A stretch of DNA of 64,000 nt from Ypsolopha sequella (GCA_934047225.1 OW204004.1:3786401-3850400), one strand, 5' to 3'. Shown: positions 50,301-62,243, counted from the first letter of the stretch. Program-made: numbers and translations. The notes: a model not told the origin generated them from the sequence alone.

Positions 50301-53300
50301 TTACCATGTATCTCGGTTGTCAGTAAGACTTGCGTTATTATAGTCATTTTTAGGGTTCCATAGTCAACAAACAAGAACCCGTATAGTTTCGCCATGTCCG
50401 TCTGTCTGTCTGTCCGCAGCTTAGCTTAGAGACTATTAGAACTAGAAAGCTGTAATTTGGCATGGGTATACATATTTATCACGTCGAAAAAGTGGTACAG
50501 TAAAATTTTGAAAAATATTCTTTTTAGGGTACCTCCCCTACACGTAAAGTGGGGATGATTTTTTTTTCTCGTCTATCTCCTAGTGTGGGGTGTCGTTGGA
50601 TAGGTAATTTAAAAATATTGGGGGTGTGAGAAGACCATTTTTCGATCCAGGGTTCCGTTTGCGAAATATTAAGCTTAAAAGTGTTAATTTTTGTTAGAGT
50701 CAAGTGTGGGGGGGACACTTGATCCTGCCAGCGAAACGGTTGTATTTCGAGACATGAAAAAAATCACGGCAGTAGTATACATAACGAAATTAAAAGAAAA
50801 ACTATCACAGCTAAGTAGGCTTTACAAGTTAACGAATACAGATCGCGCCAAACTTTTAGTCCCCTCTAAACACGGGGCGATTCGCATCAGCAGGAACAAA
50901 ATGTATGGGCCGTTCTTGGGAAGAGCAACTTCCGAGCGTACTAGAAGTTTGGCGCGATCTGTATTAGTCGACAAACTTATAAAATGTACTTGGAGAAGAA
51001 GTCCGAATATTGTGTAGGGCAACTACGGAACCCTACACTGCGCGTGGTCCGACACGCACTTGACCGGTTTTTTTTAAATGGCTGCATCAGCAATGAGAAT
51101 TTGAGAGCTTATATTTTTGTTCTCTGGATGTGAGGAATACAGAAAAACCGGCCAAGTGCGAGTCGGGCCTCGCTCTTTTAGGGTTCCATACATATGACCA
51201 ATTATTTCAAACTAGATATTTATTTAATTTTAGGTAATGCTCTAATTCTGTCAGACATAAAAACTGCAAAATTAAGTTGGTTGAGTATTCGGAGACGTAA
51301 CCCTAAAACTACATTATAAATTGGCGTTATTAGTATTTGTTGTTTAAATACAGCGTATTATGGTACATAATATACAGAAATTTTTCCAATTCCTAACTGC
51401 TTTGGCTATTGGGATAGACCCCGTAACAAAAGTGCTCTGAAAATGGCAACTTTGATAACCCCCCATTTCTTTAACTTTACTTAATGAGCTCTAGACAATG
51501 ACACCCCACATGCTAGCCTAGGTTAAGAAAAAAAAAAAAAATCCGCTCCGTTTTCATGTATGAGGCCCCCCTGAATAATAATAATTTAATCACATTTTAA
51601 ATTAAAAATTCGGTTTTGGTTCAACATTTTACACAACATAAAAAATTCGGTTTCTATCTCATATATAATATATAAACGTTTTTTAGGGTTCCGTACCCAA
51701 AGGGCAAATCGGAGCCTTATTAATGTCACTCCGCTGTCCGTCTGTCTGTCCGTATGTCACTAGTCTCTATTTCTTAGACGGAACTAAGAAATAGAGACTA
51801 GTGACATACGGACAGACAGACAGACGGACAGCGGAGTGACATTAATAAGGCTCCGATTTGCCCTTTGGGTACGGAACCCTAAAAAACGTTTATACTCGTA
51901 CTTTATTGCAAATTGTTTGCTCCATCACTTGAACTACACTATGGCGATTGAGCTGTAGCATGCTTGTAGAAATACACAAGGAACACGTTACATGGCCATT
52001 GGCCATATACAAAAAAATGATTCCAGTTTAAAATGAAACTTTTTTAAAACTCGTGGTATTTCAACCAGAGATCTATTCTAGCGGTTTTTCTAACAGATCA
52101 ATATCTAATTCCACAGCAAAAAGCGAAGAGAAGTTCAGCCGAGCGCCAACCCTAAAAACGCTCGCCAAAATCAGCGGGGTCCAACTTTGCGGCAAAACAT
52201 TCCGGCAACTAGAATGGATGGTTGGTCAGCATGTGCGCTGGAGGCTGTTGGCTCCAACACCGGTGTCCTTCGCATCCCTTCTGGCTCAGTACGTCGTCAC
52301 CGATGCAGACTTGACAACTAGGCATCCGAAGTTCGTTAGAAGGTTTAAAAGGGACGGAGCAAAACAGCTTGAAGCCTACTTGGATTTGACTTTATCTGGT
52401 AAGTAACGTAAAGCTTTATAACTCACCCCTTCCTCCCAGAGGGATTGGTAAAGAAAAACCTACAAGATAGACAAGAAGAAACGGAACGCACTGTGGTGAT
52501 ACTTATCTTTGGTTTCTATTTTAGAGTGCCTTATCTCATCATGGAAAAACAGGATCCTTAAAGGATAATTTTTTTGTCCATCTTTCCCGGTGTTAAGGCC
52601 CTTTTCTTCACAAACGAACAGCGTGAGGTATTAAGTTGAAATTATTATCAAATACTAAGGTAATAACCTCCTGCTGATCCCTATTCTCGTGCTGCAAATC
52701 TTGGTTTTTAACGTTGGATAGCCTAAAATACTTCATTGCAAAACTGACCTTAAGATACAGTAATAAAAGTTAAAAGTACCTAAGGTTTTGATATAAACAA
52801 ATAGTGACTTTTGTTCGTCAACACCCTCAATATTTTCCAAAAAAAAAAAAGGAAGTATCACATAGATCACAAAGAAATAGGGTAGGTGACAGATTGTTTA
52901 TCCCCACATGTAAACTAACAGTAACACAACAAAATGTTTATTATATGGCTGTCAAAGTATTTAACGCCCTTCCTGATGATTTTAAAAACATAACGCAGAA
53001 TGAATTTAAGCGTAAAATACACAACTGGTTACTGAGCCACTGTTTCTACTCTGTAAAGGAGTTTTTTGCCTATGAGGAGAATTTGAAATGGTAGACATTT
53101 ATATCCATATTCAACGAAATAAGTTCATATTCTTTGTAACTTCTTTCTTGACATTTTTCATTATTATTTTTGACATTGTAAATATGAAATTGTACAATTA
53201 AAATGTTTAATATGACAACGATGCATGCTATAGGTACTAAATATTTATACGCCTTCATTGGCAGATTTTTGAGGACTCGTGATCAACCTCAATGTAACAC

Positions 53301-56049
53301 CCAATTAATTTACCAAAAATTGAACAAATAAACGCTGATTTGATTTGATTTGATAGCGAAAGAATAGGGTCACTGCGGCCTTTCGAAGCGTACGTCCATA
53401 CTAAAAGAAAAGCCCACTCACTGACTGATCACCAAAACCCACAGGGCACTTCCCGGTGACCTACATCTTGAAAAAATAATTACCATTTCTGTGTGGAATA
53501 AACTTGACTTATTTACTTTTACAGTTTTGTGCATACATATAGGTTATAATAAGTTTATATGTTTTGTTCAAACTTACTTCATATAACGGTACGAAATCTT
53601 TTCGTTCTTGTCATGTTTTCCTATAAACGTTAATCATACAACATTCCCTTTCAGATGTCCGTCTCAAAGTGGTGGAAAGCGTGGTGGTAGGATGCGCGTG
53701 CGTTGCGTGCGCTCGCGCTGAGTTGGGGCTGGCGGCGTGGCCCGCGTGGCTAGCGAGTCGCGCGAACCGACCGGCTAGTGACGTCACGCCTATAGCGAGA
53801 CTGCTACAACGGTAAGGTATTTTTTTTTTCGGAATAAGTCAAATTCAAATAGTTTATTTTGCAAAGTAGGTGTATATAATACACGTTTCACAAGTCAAAA
53901 TTTAATCTTATAAAAATATATGTAATAAAATAATAAATGTACATGAATTAGATTAAAGGTTTATTTAATTTATGTAGCAATATAAATACGATTTAAATGA
54001 TAGGTAAAATATATATTATACAAAGTGAAATCCAATCAGCCGCCCGAACCCATACCGGAGACCCGGCCAGGGACCAGGAACAAGGTTCAATGATCACCAA
54101 CCGAGCCCCCAGCACGAATACAGGCGGCCGACCAAATCCCATCCTATTTACTACCTAATAGGTTACATATATAAATACATGCCTACCTACGCCCATTCGA
54201 TTAGTCTTGCTAAGAAGAAGGGCAAGAAACTTAGCAAGATCATGTCTTTTTTTTTTAACATAAAACTTATACTATACAAATGACTTCAGACAGTCTTACG
54301 TTTGGCCACTACCGCGCCTGATGGAATGCGTCTGAAAACCTAAAGTCCAGTGACTTCAGATAAATCCACGAAAGTCGGTAACGGAGGTTGCAGGTGTTTT
54401 TAGGGTTCCGTCCCCAAAGGGTAACCAACGGGACCCTATTACTAAGACTCCGCTGTCCGTCTGTCTGTACGTCTGTCACCAGGCTGTATCTCATGAACCG
54501 TGATAGTTAGACAGTTAAAATTTTCACAGATGATGTATTTCTGTTGCCGCTGTAACAACAAATACTAAAAAACAGAATAAAATAAATATTTAAGGGGGCT
54601 CCCATACAACAGACATTTTTTTGTTGCCGTTTTTATAGATAATGGTACGGATCCCTTCGTGCGTGAGTCCGACTCGCACTTGGCCGGTTTTTTTGGCTAC
54701 GGCCTTCTCAGAATTTAAATTTTCTCTTTTTCTATGAGGTTTATTAATTTTGATGAATATTTTGGTCATTTTAGTCCGACTCCGAACGCGTAATATGTTA
54801 AAAAAAATGTGTAATATGACATGTGGTCGCTTAGAACATCTAAACCACTTGACTGGATCTAAGTAGTTTCCATTTTTACCTTGGTACTTTTTGGGTATAT
54901 GCCAGCGTGACATTGTGGAATCCTACATTTTATAATATCACTCAGTGGCGTGCACAGAACTTTTTGCTGGAAAAGCAAGCAATTGGTCAAGAATAAAAAA
55001 AATATGAAAAAATTTAAATACCACTTTGAAAAAAAAAATTGTATGACGCCAGGGTAGACAATGTCTACCCTAGAGTGAAAATTTCCAATACAAACTTCTT
55101 TTTTTCAAAGTGGTATTTAAATTTTTTCATATTTTTTTTACTGTTTTTCTTGACCAATTGCTTGCTTTTCCAGCAAAAAGTTCTGTGCACGCCACTGAAT
55201 TTATCACTAGGTTAGTTTATGAACAACTGTGAACAAGCCTATCGTTAAATTATAAACTAACGACTTTTACAATGTTACGGTAACATAAAAATATTGTAAG
55301 GCAAGTTAAAAGGAGCTGAGGAGTAACTTTTTAGTGAAACAAGTCGAAAAGAGATTTTTGACAACATTTTCTTAGAAACAGGTATAAAATGATGAACAAA
55401 GGCCGAAAAGATGCTCTTTTAGAGCTTGGGACATGGTTGATATCTTCTAGATGTCCCTTCCCGTATGGTTATAAAAACGAAGCGAATTTCTGAATATAAA
55501 ACGCTCTACTCTTCAAAAAGACTCCATGGACATCAACAAATTAACCAATAATTTTTTATTTGCAGAATGATGCAGATCCTGAAATCCCGTGACAACATTG
55601 ATACAGATATTGACCAAGGTTACGGAAGCGCTAGAACGTCACCAAGTCTAACACCGTGTGCATCACCAAGATTCCACGTCTCTCCAGCGCTAAGCAATTG
55701 CAGCTCCACATCAACTTACCTCAATGTGGACAATTCTTACCGAAACAACCCAATTCGAAGAGATAATGTCATCGAACGACCAAACACTACCTACTCCGTC
55801 TTAGATGTAAATAGCTCCAATACACTACCAACGACCCAAGAATACTGTTTACCCCCTATCGATATGACTTGCCAGCGGGTCAATAATCACTTAGATTACA
55901 AGTATTCTAGGACTCGAAGACTTTTAGAGGCAAGTTTAGGTTCAGAACCTAGCACTAGCCAGGCTGTGAAACGTGGCATAGACACGAATGTAGAATTAGA
56001 AAAAAAAAGGTATCGTTTGACCACTCAAATGTCGCAAGTAGTGATTTGA
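47231..56049 (+). CDS. CycJ: Cyclin J, six coding exons
   Basis: A cyclin-box protein of the J class, a nuclear regulator that binds CDK partners (family knowledge; in flies it is largely germline). Exons: 47231-47347, 48729-48839, 49603-49774, 52117-52398, 53655-53811, 55566-56049. Junctions are all GT-AG and phases agree, giving 1,323 nt or 440 residues plus TGA. Residues 1-60 are a polar leader. The cyclin box covers roughly 60-160, with LDLFMDAHRLRADRLTHVAL followed by the split LSLA/AKSEEKF block holding the conserved Lys-Glu pair of cyclins. A second, weaker cyclin fold spans about 160-270 (RLLAPTPVSFASLLAQY). The C-terminal 160 residues are Ser/Thr/Asn-rich and low in structure. It is slightly longer than fly or human cyclin J. 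The start is supported by an in-frame TGA two codons upstream (47225-47227). It is divergent from flr. Confidence 0.92.
47943..48106. mobile_element. MITE with AGATTC(C/T)GAAG ends, copy 1
   Basis: Inverted arms GTAGATTCCGAAGTCTTTAA and AAAGCCTTCTGAATC; copy 2 is at 59943-60106. In CycJ intron 1. Confidence 0.65.
48729..48839 (+). CDS. CycJ: CycJ coding exon 2
   Basis: Residues 40-76: SLTDSDEDYTCEYRDDIWNH and LLEQEADKITLHLQSPQ. Acceptor TATTCCAG, donor GTAATT. The YRDDIWNHLLEQE helix matches the N-terminal helix before a cyclin box. Confidence 0.88.
49342..49433. repeat. Short perfect inverted repeat
   Basis: Two 31-nt arms from TATCGAAAAAAATTGTTG... in CycJ intron 2, with a foldback-family fragment (CTTGCCAAAAGGTGGTTTCTCC) following. 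Confidence 0.65.
49603..49774 (+). CDS. CycJ: CycJ coding exon 3
   Basis: Residues 77-134, the first half of the cyclin box (LEFRGSLVQQLRDVTKKLGL, then LDLFMDAHRL). Acceptor CCCCACAG, donor GTGAGT. Confidence 0.93.
50346..51074. mobile_element. GGGTTCC-family element with nested MITE
   Basis: Starts TTTTTAGGGTTCCATAGTC with the CTGTCTGTC block and ends ACTTGACCGGTTTTTTTT, the known pair of ends of this lepidopteran repeat. Inside, 50833-50970 is a MITE with arms CAGATCGCGCCAAACTTTTA and its inverse. Confidence 0.6.
51671..51894. repeat. Near-perfect 224-bp palindrome of the GGGTTCCGTA family
   Basis: Arms of 107 and 111 nt, identical apart from one extra CTGT unit, around a 6-nt loop. The arm begins TATAAACGTTTTTTAGGG and contains GTCTGTCTGTCCGTATGTCA. 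In CycJ intron 3. Confidence 0.8.
52117..52398 (+). CDS. CycJ: CycJ coding exon 4
   Basis: Residues 134-228, AKSEEKFSRAPTLKTLAKIS onward, carrying the end of the cyclin box and the start of the second fold. Acceptor TTCCACAG, donor GTAAGT. Confidence 0.93.
52801..53356 (+). pseudogene. LINE 3' end in CycJ intron 4
   Basis: A frame at 52804-53094 reads RLFIPTCKLTVTQQNVYYMA and VKVFNALPDDFKNITQNEFK, the typical C-terminus of a LINE ORF2. A 3' UTR and a (TGATT)n tail at about 53336-53356 follow. The RT domain is absent. Confidence 0.7.
53655..53811 (+). CDS. CycJ: CycJ coding exon 5
   Basis: Residues 228-280: DVRLKVVESVVVGCACVACA, rich in Ala and Cys, finishing the second cyclin fold. It is strikingly GC-rich for the window. 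Acceptor CTTTCAG, donor GTAAGG. Confidence 0.9.
53837..54250 (-). repeat. LINE 3'-end repeat E, copy 3
   Basis: Inverted copy in CycJ intron 5, starting TTCAAATAGTTTATTTTGC on the plus strand and ending AGATCATGTC. Confidence 0.65.
54397..54690. mobile_element. GGGTTCC-family element, complete short copy
   Basis: Runs from TTTTTAGGGTTCCGTCCCC through CTGTCCGTCTGTCTG to CGCACTTGGCCGGTTTTTTT. In CycJ intron 5. Confidence 0.65.
54943..55197. mobile_element. MITE C, copy 3
   Basis: Ends CAGTGGCGTGCACAGAAC and its exact complement; arms over 100 bp. No convincing duplication at its borders. In CycJ intron 5. Confidence 0.7.
55566..56049 (+). CDS. CycJ: CycJ coding exon 6 with stop
   Basis: Residues 280-440, beginning RMMQILKSRDNIDTDIDQGY, a low-complexity Ser/Thr/Asn tail to VVI and TGA. 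Acceptor TTTGCAG. The upstream split codon CG|A confirms that the internal ATGs here are not the start. Confidence 0.9.
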
Positions 56050-56572
56050 CTTTGGTTTTTTCGTATCTAGTCTTTAGATGTATTTTTGAATGACTGAAAA
56101 TAATAATCTTAGCATCGTTTTGGATTTAAAACATGGCATAAACTAAACTCAGTGAAACAAGGATCTTAACCGAAATACCTCGCATTTTTTATTTTAACTG
56201 CCAAGATGTGCAAAACATCGATTTTAAACTTTAATATTGTGGACACTGGGTTGATTTTTAGGAAGCTAATTGTGTCGGCTAGAATGCAGTCATTCAGAAA
56301 CATGTATTACGCAAATACTTTTGATCAAAGTTATTTCTTGCTGGCCATAAAATGTCTACAACGAAAAAATATTATATTGGCTTCAAAAACCAAACGGTCG
56401 GTGATTTTTTTACAATAATTATAATTATAATGCCTTAATTTGACAATCAAAAGTATTTGTCAATAGCGTCTTAGGTTAATTTTGTCTATTTATTCCAAAA
56501 CACGCTGAAATGTATACCAGCTAATAATATAAAATATTTATATTAAATATCTGTATTAGAAGCTCCGAGAAA

Positions 56573-56578
56573 AATAAA
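56573..56578 (+). promoter_or_regulatory. Candidate CycJ polyadenylation signal
   Basis: AATAAA about 520 bases after the CycJ stop, followed by T/G-containing sequence. It is the first canonical hexamer after the stop that I noticed; later ones exist, so the 3' UTR could be longer. Confidence 0.35.
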
Positions 56579-56949
56579 TCCATTCTATTGAGACTGTAAT
56601 AGTTTTGTAATATGAAATTAGGATTTAATTAGTCAGTTGTTGCAAGACCTAATATAAGGATTTTTTCTTTGAGCTCCTAAAAATTAAAATAGAAAAGTGG
56701 CTACTATAAAAACTATTACCTACCTATACGTATTTACTTAAATCAATTATTATTTAAGATCAAAGACAATAATCAATACATTTTTAAAATCATAACGGAT
56801 CACGCATGGAAATAACTGTACATAATGATTTTTCCTGTGCGTTAAAGTTCATAGGTTCAGTGCCGTTATTGCTACGTAAAAGGAAAAACTAAATTCAAAA
56901 TTTTACTGTTTCTACTCAGAAATCCAGCAACTGCAATATTTTCTGTCAT

Positions 56950-57645
56950 TGCACTGATTTTTACTACAACATTCTTCTCTTCATTACTCCTGGGACCTTT
57001 AGTTTTGTACCATCAATAATGGTGTTAGAACTGATTGCACTTAGTTTTGTGTCATCAATAATGTTGTTGGAACTGATTGCAGTTAGTTTTGTGTTGTTTT
57101 TACTACAACATTCTTCTCTTCATTACTCCTGGGACCTTTAGTTTTGTACCATCAATAATGGTGTTAGAACTGATTGCACTTAGTTTTGTGTCATCAATAA
57201 TGTTGTTGGAACTGATTGCAGTTAGTTTTGTGTTGTTTTTACTACAACATTCTTCTCTTCATTACTCCTGGGACCTTTAGTTTTGTACAATCAATAATGG
57301 TGTTAGAACTGATTGCACTTAGTTTTGTATCATTAATAATGTTGTTGGAACTGATTGCAATTAGGTTTTGTGTTATTTTTACTACAACATTTTTATCTTC
57401 ATTACTCCTGGGACCTTTAGTTTTGTATCGATGTTGTTAGAACTGATTTCAGTTTTGTGTTGTTTTTACTACAACATTCTTCTCTTCATTACTCCTGGGA
57501 CCTTTAGTTTTGTATCGATGTTGTTAGAACTGATTTCAGTTTCGTGTTGTTTTTACTACAACATTCTTCTCTTCATTACTCCTGGGACCTTTAGTTTTGT
57601 ATCGATGTTGTTAGAACTGATTGCAGTTAGTTTTGTGTTATTTTT
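56950..57645. repeat. Minisatellite with 139-bp then 87-bp units
   Basis: TTACTACAACATTCTTCTC recurs at 56961, 57100, 57239, 57379, 57466 and 57553 (spacing 139, 139, 140, 87, 87). The short unit is the long one with a 52-53-bp deletion. It lies about 0.9 kb beyond the CycJ stop. Confidence 0.85.
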
Positions 57646-57649
57646 TTGT

Positions 57650-58669
57650 TACTTAATATTATTTTTCACATTTGTACATCATCATCATCTTTCACGACTT
57701 TTAAGTTTAACCAAGTTACTATAAAAACTGTTACTTAATTTTTTAAACACTTATTCACTAGGAGACACAATTAAAAAAAGTTTGTAGAAAATATGTTTCT
57801 GTAGTGGCCAGATTTCTGCAAACATTTATATACTCAAATGCCTTAATGTAATAATATATTGTGCATTGTAATATGTAAATTTAGCAAGATTGTATTTTTG
57901 TATGGATGAAGTGCTAGGGTTGTAGCTAGGAACAAATTAACAAATAAAAAATTTGGGTGAACTTAACAACTATAGACTATCTTGAAATTGTAATTTATAC
58001 ATAGAACTCAAATACTTGTTTTTTTTTTTTGGGTAATCAGAGTTGTATAGTTCACCCATAGAATGTTTGCTCAGTCAATCATTATTGTTAAAAATAACTG
58101 CCAAAGCAAGTCTTTAACATCTATTTGTGTGTAAAAATGGCACTTGATAGCCTAAAAGCTATAACAAATTTGGCGTTTTGGGCAAATTAGTATTTGCTGT
58201 TGACTATTTGTCAAATTGTGTAACTCATATTGTATAATGATTCCTATTTTTATACATCAAGAGGCTGTGTAAATTTAATTTCTGTCACTGTTACTCTTAG
58301 CGAGAAAACGCGCAGTGCGAGAGCGGCGGATTCGGGGCAAAAAAGAAAAAAGTATGTTTTTTATTATTAAAAAAAAAAACACTAAAATTACTGGCATAAT
58401 TTCGAAAATCAAAAATCTAGATATTGTTAAAATCCATCTAATAAAATATGTTTGAGTTCTCTACTTATTCTTATTCGTCAAACGAGGAGAAAAATGTATT
58501 TGAAGACCTCATTTCAATTATTATTTCTATCGAAGAAAATATATCCAAACATGTTTTACGAAATCAAAACCCTAGATTGTGAATACAGTGGAAAAACGAT
58601 GGTAGTCACTAAGAATAAAAGAAATTTCATATTTTTATACGGAGTTGACTTGATTACTAAACAGTAACG
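57650..58669. other. No gene seen
   Basis: AT-rich DNA after the minisatellite; might be part of a long CycJ 3' UTR. The stretch 61653-62180 also shows nothing but a repeat piece shared with 44080-44190. Confidence 0.4.
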
Positions 58670-58804
58670 GTGTTACTACAATTCGGTGTTTAACTTTAGA
58701 CAGCGTTTAAATCTGTTGCTGTCACTCTTTTACAATATGAAAGAAAAGGCGACAACAACAGATTTAAACATTGTCTAAGGTTAAACACCGTTTTGTGGTA
58801 ACAC
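58670..58804. mobile_element. MITE, GTGTTAC ends
   Basis: GTGTTACTACAATTCGGTG and inverse; arms of about 55 bp with CAGCGTTTAAATCTGTTG/CAACAGATTTAAACATTG. Confidence 0.65.
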
Positions 58805-59411
58805 GGTAACACTTCAAATAAGACAGATTTTGATGTCACTTGTTTTATATTCTCTAATGAATAATTGACTATCATAGTTTTTCTCATTTTTGCCCATTCT
58901 TAAGTCGAAATGCATATACCAGAAATTGATTACAATTTGTTGTGTATTTCATGAAATACACAGCCCTATTTTATTTACTTAGTGTCATTTTTACATGCGG
59001 AGATTAGTTTGCTGTTGATGCGATGGCGAGTGGTTGTGATTTATTATTTTGTTATACATAATTTATTTGTAAAGTGGCCTGGAATCGAATCTTTTTGAGT
59101 CGTTATTTTTTCGAGTTTCCTTTTTCAGTTAATTCGTCTTGTAAGTAAAAGATTCAGTTCCAATCACTGTTTAATTTTGTAATGTTATAAATTGTCTCGA
59201 TAAGCTGGTGTCTCTTTTTCGTACTTTTTAATAGTTCACCAGTTTTTATTTTTTTGTTAATAAAAAAGGTTCATAATGCTGTTCTAGTTGCGAAATTTTA
59301 GTCAATTTTAATGTTTGTACTATTTAATGTTACCATTGTTTCTATTGAATATTTTAGCATAATAATTTGATTGGCTGTTTTTTTTTTGTTTAATTTTTCA
59401 TCCTGCTTGTA

Positions 59412-59519
59412 CAGTGGAGACCGCATCAAGTAAGACACATTGGACTTTGTACCTATCTTATATTCTCTCTAGGGGCTAATTTCGTACTGCAAGTGTATAG
59501 CTTGATGTGGTCTCCACTG
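59412..59519. mobile_element. 108-bp mariner-type MITE
   Basis: CAGTGGAGACCGCATCAAG and CTTGATGTGGTCTCCACTG flanked by TA on each side, the Tc1/mariner pattern. Confidence 0.7.
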
Positions 59520-59942
59520 TACTTACATACAACTGATGAAATCTGAACTGTATCTCTCAAATACATGCATTTACTTCATAGTAATTATGTATGACTGAAA
59601 GCTAAGTACTTATTGTGTTTTTTCTCTTGAAATTTTCAGTAAGAATCATACGCCATGGTATTGTATTTTTACATAATTTTATTTCTCAATGTGTCGTACA
59701 TAAATAACTGTGGACGCAGTTTCTTTATACGTTACTTACTATACCGAATATTACAGAAGAAAGACAGCCGTTGAAATGTCGATATTGTGAAATTTTAAAG
59801 ACCGTGCGTGACTGATAAATGTTGGCAATATCTATTTGAATGTTGAACTGTAAAGACGCATTATACACCTTGGAATAAAAAAAATACTTCTGTATATTAC
59901 TTTATTTTATTTTCCAAAGCTACGTGAAGGTGACTATAAGAC

Positions 59943-60106
59943 AGTAAAGCAGATTCTGAAGGCTTTAATATTAATTCTAGTGCTGTCGAAACCAAATTTT
60001 CTTCATAGCAAAATAGTCATTAAGTGTGAAGTAGAAGAGCTAAATTACTTTGGAATAATTTTAGTTTTGACAGCACTAAAACTAAAATTAAAGCCTTCAG
60101 AATCGG
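59943..60106. mobile_element. MITE with AGATTC(C/T)GAAG ends, copy 2
   Basis: Matches 47943-48106 over its length with scattered changes. Confidence 0.65.
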
Positions 60107-60135
60107 CTACATTGGCGGATACAGAAAAAAACTCA

Positions 60136-60151
60136 GGGGGGGGGGGGGGGG
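60136..60151 (+). repeat. Run of 16 G
   Basis: An uninterrupted G tract in an otherwise AT-rich stretch between two MITEs. Confidence 0.9.
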
Positions 60152-60185
60152 CCAAAGACGAGCTATGAGTATTATAACGACAAAG

Positions 60186-60370
60186 CGAGGTGATTCAGTA
60201 TCGTTAATACATCACATCCACTGCAAAGCACTTTTTTTTCACTTCTCAGTACAAAGTGGTCCGACCAGCTGACTCAGTTTGTATGGACAAGTGAAGAAAA
60301 AGTTCGCGCAAAAGTAAGTACTTAGCAGTGGAATGTGATGTATTAACGATTCTGAATCGCCTCCTAAATT
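60186..60370. mobile_element. MITE B, copy 2
   Basis: Carries the inner arms AGGTGATTCAGTATCG and CGATTCTGAATCGCCT but not the outer AGGTCTTTCA part; the core is inverted relative to copy 1. Confidence 0.7.
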
Positions 60371-60479
60371 ACTTTATTTAGTAAATTTGGTTTTCCTTTG
60401 AGTCCCAAGAGGTGAAAACTGAAACGGAAATTCTAATATTAAAAAGTAATTATATGGCTTACTTCGATTGCCATCTTTT

Positions 60480-60600
60480 TTAGGGTTCCGTAGTACCTAC
60501 AAGGTACAAAAGGAACCTTTATGGTGAGGCTCCGTTGTCCGTCCGTATGTCACAGCCTCATAAGTCATAACTTCAGCCATGAAATTTGTCACAAAAATAT
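60480..60600. repeat. GGGTTCC-family fragment
   Basis: TTTTTAGGGTTCCGTAGTACC with GTCCGTCCGTATGTCAC; 3' part not seen. Confidence 0.55.
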
Positions 60601-60944
60601 AATTAATTTGCCCACACATATGGGTGTAAAATATATATGAAAATAATATAATATATCGGTATCAAATTGTAGATATTAAAAAGCTGACTGTAAACATAAT
60701 ATATACTTTTATTACTATATTTACTGGCACTGGTTTCGAGAAATCTTGAAAAAAAAAAACGAAAATGTGTCCCCCCCCTTATCTTCGAAACTGGTTGACC
60801 GAAAATAGAACATAACTGACCAATTTTGCACAGAAGGGGTCCTCTCAACGTTATATTTATACCAAATTTATATCATGCAAAAATGATAAATGGCGTTTCG
60901 AGTGTCGCTGCGCGACGAAACCCGTTCTAAAACTCAGCATCAAA

Positions 60945-61652
60945 GAGTATAGTGCTCGCCAATCTTTTAGTCGCCTCTGAGTGAGTTACTAGTGCAAGCT
61001 TGCGCAGGTACAGTCAAGGAAACAATAATATCAACGGTTGATTATTAAATGTTTACTATAAGTGGGAAGGTGTAATTGTTGTACCTAGCTATTGAAATAT
61101 TTATTTATTATTTTAGTGCAATCTTAAGTATATAAATAAAACGCATTATTATTAAAAATAAGTAAATTTATAAGGTACAAATATAAGCAAATACGTTGTT
61201 ACTTTATTTAGAGAGGTGAGACACCATCAATAAAAACTGGTTCCCTACTTGAAGAAGGAAGATTTTCGTATGAATCACTATCGTCTGTAAAATTTTGGTC
61301 CTCCTCAGTGTCGTCGATAAATCATAATAAATCAACAAAACAACAAACAAAGGCAACAGAAACAATAAACTATAACAAACAGATTCAACGATTAATTTAA
61401 CGAATCATGGAATGTTTTCCTCGTAGGTACTTTTCAAGCAACGCGCGCGTGTGTAGTGTACGGACGTAGCACTAACACTAACGCATAGTGTTGACACCTG
61501 CTGAACGGCGAGCGAGGGGTGTGGTGCGGCACGCAGGCGGGTGTGCTCCGCGCCCTCGCTCCTGTAACGTCCCCCTGACACCGTAAAACGGCTAGTGCGT
61601 CGATTCTTGGGGCTAGCTTCAGAGGCGACATAAAGATTGGCGAGCACTGTAC
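60945..61652. mobile_element. 0.7-kb element with GTGCTCGCCAATCTTT ends
   Basis: AGTGCTCGCCAATCTTTTAG at the left is mirrored by AAAGATTGGCGAGCACTGT at the right. The interior is AT-rich, with a GC-rich block at 61440-61600. Ends resemble those of the MITE at 50833-50970. Confidence 0.6.
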
Positions 61653-62180
61653 TATGAATACCGGAAACTCAGCATTACAACCCAAAGTAACCAACCACCG
61701 GAAGCACAGAATATAGAACTCTTTCCGGAAGTGAAAAAGATTTTTATAGTGCTGGGAAATAAAGCTACGTAGCCACGGCCATTCAATAAAGTTATTCAAT
61801 ACTATAACCGATCATAGTGATAATGACAAAAAGGGTGGTCATGAGATCATTATTTTCCACCAAAGACACCCACGATTCGGTCATGGATACCAACAAACGC
61901 CAAAAATCGTTAGGAAAATTGGCTGTCAAACGTGATTGTGCAGGCCACTACGAACGACTATGGATTAGATTATGGTGGTTGGGTTTTGGGTTTGGTGGTG
62001 GTTATACGCCATCTGTCAAAAATCTTGCGACAAGATAAAAGAGATAAAAATATCAAAGCAGTATTGGTCCTAGATACTTTTCGATGTTCTGTTTGAGTCT
62101 TCCTTCAAAAGAACAAAATAATTGATTGTCAATGTGACTCATCAATGGTCGGGAACGATGTCAAGTTTCGGTTTGTTTTC

Positions 62181-62243
62181 GTAACCTTCCTTCCAACGAT
62201 AGCTGAGCGTGGTGAATGCGTTGGTTTACATGACCGCCCCCTA
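62181..62243. repeat. Partial copy of 1540-1600 repeat
   Basis: Carries CTTCCAACGATAGCTGAGCG and TTGGTTTACATGACCGCCCC, matching 1540-1600. Confidence 0.6.

Noticed and set aside
57368..57724. 118-codon repetitive frame
   Set aside because: It is a by-product of an 87-bp tandem unit (a multiple of three); no start context or homology was seen.
61434..61799. 121-codon minus-strand frame
   Set aside because: It straddles the GC-rich core and border of an inverted-repeat element; no family resemblance.
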